A stretch of DNA of 53,550 nucleotides from CAZRDB01 sp964598695 (GTDB lineage Bacteria; Armatimonadota; Zipacnadia; UBA1398): the NCBI GenBank assembly GCA_964598695.1, contig CAZRDB010000010.1, forward strand, positions 1-53,550, written 5' to 3'. This document shows positions 36,066-42,944 of the stretch, in pieces. Position 1 is the first letter of the stretch, and every line of letters starts with the position of its first letter. A model generated the notes under the pieces. That model did not search any database, had not been told where the DNA came from, and worked only from the letters and a program-made list of their open reading frames with translations. A program made the translations under genes and the position numbers.

Positions 36066-38411
36066 CTACCGCTCGTGCTTCACCCGCTCGATGATGTGGT
36101 CTTGCATCTCGCGGCTGAGGCTTGCGAACCGCTGGCTGAAGCCCGAGACCCGGACGACGAGGTTGCCGTACCGCTCCGGGTCGGCCTGCGCCTGCCGGAG
36201 CCGGTCGGCCGAGACCACGTTGAACTGCAGCTGGCCGATGCCCATCGCGATCGCGAGCGCGACGAGGCCGATGAAGACGATCGATCCCTCGGTCGAGAAG
36301 AAGGCGGGGTTCAGCTCGAGGATCGCGCTGCTCGAGGCGGCCGCGAGGTGGTGGGGGATCTGGGCGAGGCTCCGCAGCGCGGCCGTGATCCCCTCCTGGT
36401 CCCGCCCCTGCATCGGCGAGAGGCTGTAGGCGAGCGGCTCCCCTGCGCGGCGGCCGTCCGGCAGCGCCCCCGTCGTCTTGCCGAAGGGGTCGATGTGCCA
36501 CAGGAAGCTGAAGAGGTGGACGTGGAAGCTCCCGCCGTACAGCGTCCGGTGGCCCGCCATCGTGGTGCAGTAGTGGCCTGCGACGCGCGCGGCCCAGCGA
36601 TCGGCCTCGGCCCGGTCGTTGCCGTACTTTGGGCTCCGGTGGAGCAGCATCCGGCGCAGCGGCTCGGCCTCGTCGAAGTTGCCGAGCAGCGCCTCCCGTA
36701 GCTCGCGGGGCGTGACCCGCCCCTCCCCGTAGACGACGCGATCGAGCGCGGCGAGCGAATCGGCGATGTTCGGGATCCCGGCCGCGGCGCAGGAGTGGTA
36801 GTTGTACCGCGCTCCGCCCTCGGTGATGTCCCGCCCGCGCGCGAGGCAGTCGTCGGTGAGCAGCGACTCGTAGGGCAGCGGGAAGCTGTGGGTCTGCTGC
36901 ATCTCGCCGGCGTTCGAGACGAACACTCCGAGGCGCGCGAAGTGCTCGATCTGCTGCTCGTAGGCCCGGCAGACCTCCTCGGCCGAGGAGAAGCTCTCGA
37001 AGGCGCCCGTGTGCGGCCCGATCTGCTTCCCCGTCCGGGGGTCGAAGCCGTCGTGGAGCGCCAGCTCGAAGGCCTTCGCGAGGTTGGTGTTGTGGCTCAC
37101 CGCATGGGGGTTGGTCTTGCCGGGAATCGTCAGCTCCACGCAGCCGATCGCCGCGTAGTCGCGCGCGTCCTCGAGCGCGATCCCCTTGTCGGTGAGCGCG
37201 TCGAGCACCACGTCGTCGTTGAAGAAGAACGGGATGCCCCCGCCCTGCATCAACAGCTCGGAGGAGGCCTCCAGCAGGCGTCGCGGGCTCCGCGCGTGCA
37301 GCCGCACCGAGAGGCACCGCACGAGCCGGAACCGGCGGGTCGCCTCGAGGCACAGGTAGGTCAGGTCGTTCGTGGCGTCGCCGCCGTCCGGGGTGAGCCC
37401 GCCGAGCCCCGCCTGCTGCACGTCGTAGTCGCGGTACAGCTTGAGCCACAGGTCGAGCAACAGCTCGATCGCGTCTTCCTCGGTCAGCAGCCCCGCCTCG
37501 CGGTCGGCCAGGTAGTAGGGGTGGAGAATCTGGTCGAGCCGGCCGAGCGAGTTCGCGTTGATGTGGTCCTCGCAGCACGTGACCATGTGCGCGAACCACA
37601 GCGACTGCAGCGCCTCGCGGAAGCTCCGCGCCGGACCGGCCGGAACCCGCTCGCACACCGCGGCCATCGCCCGCAGCTCGGCCGCCCACTCCGGGTCGGC
37701 GGCGCTCTCGGCCTCACGCCGGGCCGCCTCGGCGTACCGCCGCCCGAGCCCCGCCGCCGCATGCGCGATCCGGCTGCCGGCCCGGAGGAAATCCCAGGCT
37801 CGGAGGTCCTCCGGCGACTCCGGCCGGAGTGCCGCCAATCGCTCGTCGACCGCGCGCGCGATCGCCTCGAAACCCTCCCGGAGCACCTTGGCGTAGTCGC
37901 GAACACTGTGGTTCACGCACCAGCCGCCGCCGAAGAAGACCGAGGCCTCCTCGGCGAGCCGCACCGCCTCCGGTCGCCCGGGCATCCAGGGCTCGCCCTG
38001 GAACAGGTGACTGCGGCCGACCAGGCTCAGGATCCGCTCCTGCTGCTCCCCGGTGAGGTCGGTCTTCGCAAGCGCCGCGCGGAGCCGATCGCCGGGCGCG
38101 TCCCAGTAGCCGGGGGAGAACTCCGGGAAATCGAAGCCGCTCTCCTGCCCCGCCCTCTCACCGAACAGGTGCGTCCCCGCCAACCGCTCCTCCGGCGCGA
38201 ACACCGTCGGGAACGTCTCCAGGGTGCGCGCGAGGCCCTCGGCCCGGCGCAGGATCAGCGGCTCGCCGGCGCGGGCGAGCACGGCCTCGCAGTGGGCGAG
38301 GCAGCGGTAGCCGATCGGCGTGTCCGGCCCGGCGAGCGCGCGGTCGCGCAGGCGCTCGATCCGGGGCGGTAAGGGGCTCGGCTCGTCGGTGGCAGGGACT
38401 GCGTGGGCCAT
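36066..38411 (-). CDS. Glycyl radical enzyme of the pyruvate formate-lyase/glycerol dehydratase superfamily
   Basis: 781 residues, close to glycerol dehydratase in length. The radical-bearing motif near the C-terminus is RVSGFSQRF with Gly757. The thiyl cysteine is Cys424 in IGCVELTIPGK, followed by Glu426, the GCVE form of eliminating or decarboxylating members (glycerol dehydratase, choline lyase) rather than the CC of true pyruvate formate-lyase. EDHINANSLGRLDQ, GGARYNYHSCAAAG and LSPMQGRDQEGITAALRSLA are also typical. The substrate cannot be assigned. It needs a radical-SAM activase, and none is visible within the window, nor any microcompartment shell gene. The ATG was picked for AAGGGG upstream. 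The hydrolase gene ends 93 nt before it on the same strand. Confidence 0.93.
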   Translation of the reverse strand: MAHAVPATDEPSPLPPRIERLRDRALAGPDTPIGYRCLAHCEAVLARAGEPLILRRAEGLARTLETFPTVFAPEERLAGTHLFGERAGQESGFDFPEFSPGYWDAPGDRLRAALAKTDLTGEQQERILSLVGRSHLFQGEPWMPGRPEAVRLAEEASVFFGGGWCVNHSVRDYAKVLREGFEAIARAVDERLAALRPESPEDLRAWDFLRAGSRIAHAAAGLGRRYAEAARREAESAADPEWAAELRAMAAVCERVPAGPARSFREALQSLWFAHMVTCCEDHINANSLGRLDQILHPYYLADREAGLLTEEDAIELLLDLWLKLYRDYDVQQAGLGGLTPDGGDATNDLTYLCLEATRRFRLVRCLSVRLHARSPRRLLEASSELLMQGGGIPFFFNDDVVLDALTDKGIALEDARDYAAIGCVELTIPGKTNPHAVSHNTNLAKAFELALHDGFDPRTGKQIGPHTGAFESFSSAEEVCRAYEQQIEHFARLGVFVSNAGEMQQTHSFPLPYESLLTDDCLARGRDITEGGARYNYHSCAAAGIPNIADSLAALDRVVYGEGRVTPRELREALLGNFDEAEPLRRMLLHRSPKYGNDRAEADRWAARVAGHYCTTMAGHRTLYGGSFHVHLFSFLWHIDPFGKTTGALPDGRRAGEPLAYSLSPMQGRDQEGITAALRSLAQIPHHLAAASSSAILELNPAFFSTEGSIVFIGLVALAIAMGIGQLQFNVVSADRLRQAQADPERYGNLVVRVSGFSQRFASLSREMQDHIIERVKHER

Positions 38412-38504
38412 GGTCTCGGTGTTCCCCTTCGATCGGTGCGGCCTTCCTCGCCCGGGCCGCACCTCCGTACCGGAGTGGGCGCCGGGAGCCGCTCTCGCGG
38501 TAGG

Positions 38505-39407
38505 CTACTCCGTCGGGCCGAGCAACTCCTCCGCCACGGCGGAGAGGAATGCCCGGGGCTCGACGGGGCCGAGCGCGTTCCAGAAGGGTTCTTCCACGAT
38601 CGCCCGCAGCGCGACGCTCGTCGCGCGCGCTCGCAGCGCCTCGGCGAGACCCTCGAGCACGGCCGTCGGCTTCTCCTTCGCACAGAGGTCGAGGCACAGG
38701 ACCCGCGCGGGGATTCTGCCCGTCCGAGCGGCGAGGTCGTGGGCCTCCAGCTCGGCCACGGCCGCAGCCGAGAGGATGTGGCCGTCGTAGTCGAACCCAC
38801 CCTCCCCCTCGGGACGGGGCCCTTCGTCCTCGGGGCCGGTGAGCGCCCCCCGGATCCGGCTCCGCAGCCGCGCCTGCCCGACGTACCGGGCGCCCTTGCC
38901 GAGGGGGGCGACGAGCACCAGGCGCTCGATCGCCGGGTTCTCCTCCGCGACGATCGCCGCCGCGTCGGCCCCGAGCCGCAGCCCCACGAGCGCGAAGCGC
39001 GTCGTGCCGCAGACGGCGATCGCCTCGGCCATCGCCGAGCGCAGGTCCTCGCACATGGCCGAGAGGGTCAGCCGGGCGGGATCGCCCGTGCTGTCTCCGC
39101 TGCCCCGGTAGTCGAAGCGAATGCAGGGCACCCCCCGGGCCGCGAGCGCCCGCGCGAGATCGACCAGCGGCCGATGGGTCGCCTTCTTCTCCTCGTGGAT
39201 CGGGCTGACCAGGATCGCGCAGGCCCCCCCCCAGCCTCTCCCCCTCTCCTCGCGAGCCGAGGACTGCGGGGAGAGGGGAGCGGGGGGTGAGACGGAAGCG
39301 ACCTCGGGCCAATCGGCCGGCAGGTGCCAGCCCACAAACAGCCGCTCGCCCTGGCGCTCGATGAACGCGTACCGTTCCGTGGTTGCGGGGGCTTGGCCGG
39401 GGACCAT
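38505..39407 (-). CDS. Alpha/beta-hydrolase-fold protein resembling exosortase-A-associated hydrolases, nucleophile absent
   Basis: A 300-residue protein with GWHLP, LVSPIHEEKKATHRPLVDLA, RFDYRGSGDSTGDP and a C-terminal half of helices and strands. The pattern recalls the hydrolases that accompany exosortase A clusters. The nucleophile elbow reads VGLRLGADA at residues 141-149, with Leu where Ser or Cys is expected, so classical serine hydrolase chemistry is unlikely. Residues ~41-61 are low-complexity (PPAPLSPQSSAREERGRGWG) and are encoded by a palindromic repeat listed separately. An acyl carrier protein gene lies 62 nt upstream on the same strand, the pairing known from exosortase loci, but no exosortase, ligase or PEP-CTERM protein is seen here. 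Confidence 0.78.
   Translation of the reverse strand: MVPGQAPATTERYAFIERQGERLFVGWHLPADWPEVASVSPPAPLSPQSSAREERGRGWGGACAILVSPIHEEKKATHRPLVDLARALAARGVPCIRFDYRGSGDSTGDPARLTLSAMCEDLRSAMAEAIAVCGTTRFALVGLRLGADAAAIVAEENPAIERLVLVAPLGKGARYVGQARLRSRIRGALTGPEDEGPRPEGEGGFDYDGHILSAAAVAELEAHDLAARTGRIPARVLCLDLCAKEKPTAVLEGLAEALRARATSVALRAIVEEPFWNALGPVEPRAFLSAVAEELLGPTE
39241..39278. repeat. Palindromic (REP-like) element embedded in the hydrolase coding sequence
   Basis: Perfect 9-nt outer arms CCCCTCTCC / GGAGAGGGG enclose a second inverted repeat CCTCG / CGAGG at 39248-39252 and 39258-39262. Runs of C to the left and G to the right extend the pairing imperfectly (39222-39292). The element stays in frame with the hydrolase gene and encodes a low-complexity loop. 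The nested symmetry suggests a REP/BIME-type repeat rather than ordinary coding sequence. Confidence 0.6.
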
Positions 39408-39469
39408 GGCGCCTGCCCTTCGGGATCGGAGGTGGAGTCCCGGCCGGGACCGCCCTTCGGGGCCTCTCG

Positions 39470-39727
39470 CTACTCGGGGCGGGAGGCGAGGAACTGCGCG
39501 ATGGTCTCGACGCGGCTGAAGGTCTCGAGGTCGAACTCGTCCTCGCCGATCTGCACCCCGAACTCCTCGTCGAGTCCCACGAGCATCCAGAAGAGGCCGA
39601 CCGAGTCGACGCCGTGGTCGTTCATGAGGTGGTCGGAGTCGGCCAGCGCGTCGGGGCCGATGGGGAGCGAGAGCCGCTCGACGACCATCTCCCTGAGCCG
39701 CGCGCGGAGTTCGGGTGTGTCCTGCAT
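39470..39727 (-). CDS. Acyl carrier protein
   Basis: An 85-residue four-helix carrier protein. The phosphopantetheine site is Ser42 in GVDSVGLFWMLVGLDEEFGV; the acidic helix 2 and the C-terminal LETFSRVETIAQFL are standard. It is not beside fatty acid synthesis genes (no fabD, fabG or fabF in the window), so it is more likely a specialised ACP. Its ATG is 5 nt downstream of the stop of the PP2C-like gene, and the degenerate hydrolase follows. Together these suggest an acyl-group handling step linked to the envelope, which is inference. Confidence 0.92.
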   Translation of the reverse strand: MQDTPELRARLREMVVERLSLPIGPDALADSDHLMNDHGVDSVGLFWMLVGLDEEFGVQIGEDEFDLETFSRVETIAQFLASRPE

Positions 39728-39732
39728 CCGGG

Positions 39733-41127
39733 TTACCGGTTCCTCTCGGTCGTGCGCCCCCCGCCGCCACCGGTCGAAGGGGTTCGTGGCGCCGAGGAGC
39801 TTCCCCTTCCCGTCGCCGCGCCGGCCGCGCTCGGCTTGCTCCCGCTGCCGCCCGAGGGCTTGGCGCTGCCGGGCGAGACATCGATCTTGACCGGCGTCTC
39901 TCCGAGCTGGACCGACTGGCCGGGCCGCAGGACCCGGGTCCGGGCGGGCGACGACCAAACCTTCAGCTTGTACCGCGCGGGCGTCGGGAGCTTGTAGAAC
40001 ACGAACGAGCCCTGCCCGGGCCGCACCTCGCCGCTCCACGTGCGCCCGCCGGCCTTGTCCTCCGTCAGCTCGGCGGTCGTGCCGGGCGGGCCAACGATCT
40101 TGATCTGGCCCTTGCCGTCCGGCGTGGCGGGCGGGGGCTTCGGAACCGGCTGGCTCTCGGTCGCGCTCGACTCGCCCGGAGCCGCTCCCGACTCCCCGGA
40201 CTTGGCGGGGGCGGGCCGCGGCTCGGCCGCCGAGGCGTACAGGCTGGCTGGTGGCGGCTGCGGCGCCTCGCGGGCCGCGGGCGGGATGATCGGGTGGGTC
40301 GGCCCCGAGCGCATCGCGAGGTACCCCAGCACCGCGGCCAGGACGAGCAGCGCGGCCGCCGCCGCGACGGCGGTCCGGAGGAAGCCGGAGCGCGCGGGGC
40401 GATCGGGCAGCCGGATCGCGGCGAGCGCCGCCGACCGAACCCCCTCGCCGAGCAGGCGGTCGACCACGGCCCGGCAGCCGTCCGCAAGGTGCGGGGCGGC
40501 GTGGAGGGCCTCCGCGACCGGCCGGAGCGGGATCTCCCGCACGAGCGATTCCGAGGCCAGGAGCAGCAGGTCGCCCGGCTGCGCCCGGAAGGTCAGCGCC
40601 CGCGGCGAGGCCTCCCCACTGCCGATCGGCAGGGTGTCGGCCGGCGCGGGGAAGATCGGTCCGAACGAGCGTCCGCGCAGCAGCAGCGCCTGGCAGGTCC
40701 CGACCTCGAGAACGCTCCAGTACCCGCCGCGGAAGGCCGCCACCGAGCCATGGGCCCGGAGCTGGTGGGGGTCCCAGGCGCACAGCGAGCGCGTCCGCAG
40801 CGCGTGCTCGGCCGTCTGAACGCCCTGGGTCAGCGCCTGCGCGACCGTGGCGGCGTGGGGGTCCTCGAGTCCCGCTTCGAGCCCGTCGAGCACGAGCGAG
40901 CTGGCCAGCTCGGGCCGGTCGCTCGAGGGGCAGCCGTCGGCGAGCGCGATCAGGCCGTGGATCTCGCCCCCGGCGCAGGCGGGCGGCGTCTGCCGGACGA
41001 GCAGCGCCTGGTGGGTCTCGCGGCCTTCGGCCGCACGCGCGGCCCCTCCGACCGCGATCCCCGTGGGCAGCGTCACGCTCAGTGCCTGCGTTCGCATGGT
41101 CTCGGCCCCGTCGTCCCGTGCGCTCAT
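39733..41127 (-). CDS. PP2C-like pseudophosphatase with membrane helix and PEGA-like C-terminal domain
   Basis: 464 residues. The N-terminal ~245 follow the PP2C fold order, but the metal-binding acids are changed: ALADGCPSSD at 61-70 replaces the usual GDGMGG, EVGTCQALLL at 141-150 replaces vGDSR.yl, and LASESLVREI at 190-199 replaces SDGL. The terminal DN.T motif reads RSAALAAI. It is therefore probably not an active phosphatase. A membrane helix lies at ~250-272 (AVAAAAALLVLAAVLGYLA), then a Pro/Ser/Ala-rich linker, then a PEGA-like beta domain (~340-420, GPPGTTAELTEDKAGG), presumably outside the cytoplasm. The ATG overlaps the stop of the upstream FHA gene by 4 nt. Confidence 0.75.
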   Translation of the reverse strand: MSARDDGAETMRTQALSVTLPTGIAVGGAARAAEGRETHQALLVRQTPPACAGGEIHGLIALADGCPSSDRPELASSLVLDGLEAGLEDPHAATVAQALTQGVQTAEHALRTRSLCAWDPHQLRAHGSVAAFRGGYWSVLEVGTCQALLLRGRSFGPIFPAPADTLPIGSGEASPRALTFRAQPGDLLLLASESLVREIPLRPVAEALHAAPHLADGCRAVVDRLLGEGVRSAALAAIRLPDRPARSGFLRTAVAAAAALLVLAAVLGYLAMRSGPTHPIIPPAAREAPQPPPASLYASAAEPRPAPAKSGESGAAPGESSATESQPVPKPPPATPDGKGQIKIVGPPGTTAELTEDKAGGRTWSGEVRPGQGSFVFYKLPTPARYKLKVWSSPARTRVLRPGQSVQLGETPVKIDVSPGSAKPSGGSGSKPSAAGAATGRGSSSAPRTPSTGGGGGRTTERNR

Positions 41128-42092
41128 GGCTGCGCCACCGGCTGCGGCGGGGCGGCCTCGCGGCTCACGACCAGTTCGGTCATCCCGACGCGGATCACGT
41201 CGCCGTCGGCGACCAGCGCCTCGTTGATCGGGTGGCCGTTCACGCTCACCAGGGTGTGCGGGCTCTCGGCCCGCAGGATCGCGCGCCCCTCGCGGAAGAC
41301 CATCGTCGCCTCGAACCGTGCGACCGAGCGGTCGGTCAGCGCGATGTCGCGGTCGGGGCGGCGGCCGATCGAGATCGACTCCTTCGCGGCCACGAATCGG
41401 CGGCCCTCGTCGGGACCGGCGCGCACGGTGAAGACCAGCGCCTGCTCGGTCGCCGCCGGCCGCGCGACCGTCTCCCCCTCGGCCGGCGCCGCCGGATGAG
41501 CCGCGGGGATCTCCCGCAGCCGTCTCTCGAACAGCTCGGGCGAGGGCGGTCTCGGCTGCCCGCGGCGGAGCCCGATCGCGGTGAGCACCAGCAGGACCGC
41601 GGTCGGCGGGAGCAGGATCGCCAGCACCGCCATCAGCGTCTGCCGGTCGAAGGGCCGCTCCCACATCGGCAGCTCGTGCAGCTCCTCGACCGTCACGTTC
41701 GCGAGGTAGGGGATGTCGTCGAAGCGGTCGAGCCGGACCTCGCCGCGCACCTCGACGTAGGTTCCGAGGCCTGGGTCGTCGGCATCGACGACGGCGATCC
41801 CCGGGCCTCCACCGGGCGGCACGAGCGCCCAGCTCGCTTGCAGGCCCTTCGGCACCCGCGCCCAGCCGGTCTGCCCCCCGACGCCCCGCACGGCGATCAC
41901 GGCGCCCTGATAGCCCTGGACGTCGCCCAGCAGTTGGTCGACCCCGAGCGTCGCGGGACCGATCGCCGACTCCTGGCCCCGGCAGGTAGGCGCCCAGGCC
42001 GCCGCGAGGAGCAGCGCGGCGGGGAGCCAAGCCAGCCGCGCGCACAGCGCGGGACGGCGCCAGGTTTTCGACCTTCTTCGCATCGGTGTCAT
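41124..42092 (-). CDS. Exported/membrane protein with cytoplasmic FHA domain
   Basis: 322 residues. An N-terminal signal sequence or anchor covers ~14-38 (AWLPAALLLAAAWAPTCRG). A ~105-residue extracytoplasmic region follows, with beta strands similar to an OB-fold (TYVEVRGEVRLDRFDDIPYL). A membrane helix spans 152-175, and an FHA domain covers ~218-310 (ISIGRRPDRDIALTDRSVAR). The GR and the later SVNGHPIN are kept, but the pThr-contacting S-x-x-H is replaced (SVARFEA), so phosphothreonine binding is uncertain. It is translationally coupled to the PP2C-like gene downstream, giving a membrane pair that could pass an envelope signal inward. The start may be the ATG three codons later. Confidence 0.82.
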   Translation of the reverse strand: MTPMRRRSKTWRRPALCARLAWLPAALLLAAAWAPTCRGQESAIGPATLGVDQLLGDVQGYQGAVIAVRGVGGQTGWARVPKGLQASWALVPPGGGPGIAVVDADDPGLGTYVEVRGEVRLDRFDDIPYLANVTVEELHELPMWERPFDRQTLMAVLAILLPPTAVLLVLTAIGLRRGQPRPPSPELFERRLREIPAAHPAAPAEGETVARPAATEQALVFTVRAGPDEGRRFVAAKESISIGRRPDRDIALTDRSVARFEATMVFREGRAILRAESPHTLVSVNGHPINEALVADGDVIRVGMTELVVSREAAPPQPVAQP

Positions 42093-42312
42093 CCGGTGCG
42101 CGCCCCCGCGCGCAGGCTAGGTAGTACCCTACGCGGGGTCTTTCGTCCACCCCCGGCGCCTCGCGCGGCGCGCGTACCGGCATGTGTCTTCACGCAAACG
42201 GCCGTGCAACCCTCTCGCATGCCGACCGTCGAAACGGAGGGGAGGCGGAGCGCCCGCCCGAAACTAGTGGAGCGGCGTCCGCCACGGGCGCCGACCGGAC
42301 GAGGTGTTGTGG

Positions 42313-42909
42313 ATGCGTCGACCTTCGAGCCAGGCGGCACGGGCCCTTGCGGCCGGGGCGCTCGCGCTCACCTTGGTGGCGTGCGGTGGCTGCCGACCCA
42401 AGGCCGCACCCTCGGCCCCCTCCGGCCCGACGCCTTCGCCCGCGTCGCGGGCCCCGAGCGCGCCGGCAGCCGTCGAAGGCGGTCCCTCCGTCCAGGCCGG
42501 CCCCGTCGAGGGCTGGAGCCTCCAGGAGCGGCCGCGGCCGGGAATCGCCTACCGGTACATCCGCGACCAGTCCGAGGGCGACTTCCGGCCCACCGTCACC
42601 GTCGTCGCGCGCGGCGCCGAGGCGGCCGGCCCCACGGCCGTCTACGAGCGCGCTCGCCAGGAGCTGCGCGGCCGCTACCCGAACCTCGAGATCCTCGCCG
42701 ACCGCGAACTCGCCGACTGGCGGCCGCCGCTCCACCAGACCGAGTACCGCCTGAGCGAGGCCGGCGTCACCTATCGCATCCTCCAGCTCCACTTCGTCCG
42801 GGGCTCGGGCGAGGTGGTCGTCGTCACCTTCACCGCGGCCGCGAGCCAGTGGGAGTTCCTCCAGCGGGAGTTCCAGAGCATCCTGAGCGCGATCGCCGTC
42901 GAGCCCTGA
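42313..42909 (+). CDS. Lipoprotein of unknown function
   Basis: The ATG follows CGAGG by 8 nt; a GTG nine bases earlier overlaps that site. The 198-residue product starts with MRR and a hydrophobic stretch ending in the lipobox LVAC (Cys24), then a ~35-residue Pro/Ala/Ser linker. The folded part (~60-198: GIAYRYIRDQSEGDFRPTVT, YRILQLHFVRGSGEVVVVTF, WEFLQREFQSILSAIAVEP) has the strand and helix pattern of small PsbP/DcrB-like lipoproteins, although I cannot confirm that family. It is divergent from the FHA gene across a 220-nt spacer and 35 nt upstream of the endonuclease Q-like gene, so it may share its transcript. Confidence 0.75.
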   Translation: MRRPSSQAARALAAGALALTLVACGGCRPKAAPSAPSGPTPSPASRAPSAPAAVEGGPSVQAGPVEGWSLQERPRPGIAYRYIRDQSEGDFRPTVTVVARGAEAAGPTAVYERARQELRGRYPNLEILADRELADWRPPLHQTEYRLSEAGVTYRILQLHFVRGSGEVVVVTFTAAASQWEFLQREFQSILSAIAVEP

Positions 42910-42944
42910 GCCCGGGCGCCCGAGAGAGCGGAGCCGGATCGCCC

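Noticed and set aside
36795..38372. 525-codon plus-strand frame opposite the glycyl radical enzyme
   Set aside because: No recognisable domain; the glycyl radical enzyme on the other strand has intact catalytic motifs throughout.
31586..42092. vWA, FHA and PP2C proteins as part of a type VI secretion locus
   Set aside because: No Tss structural genes, no Hcp or VgrG and no Ser/Thr kinase are present; the PP2C is degenerate.
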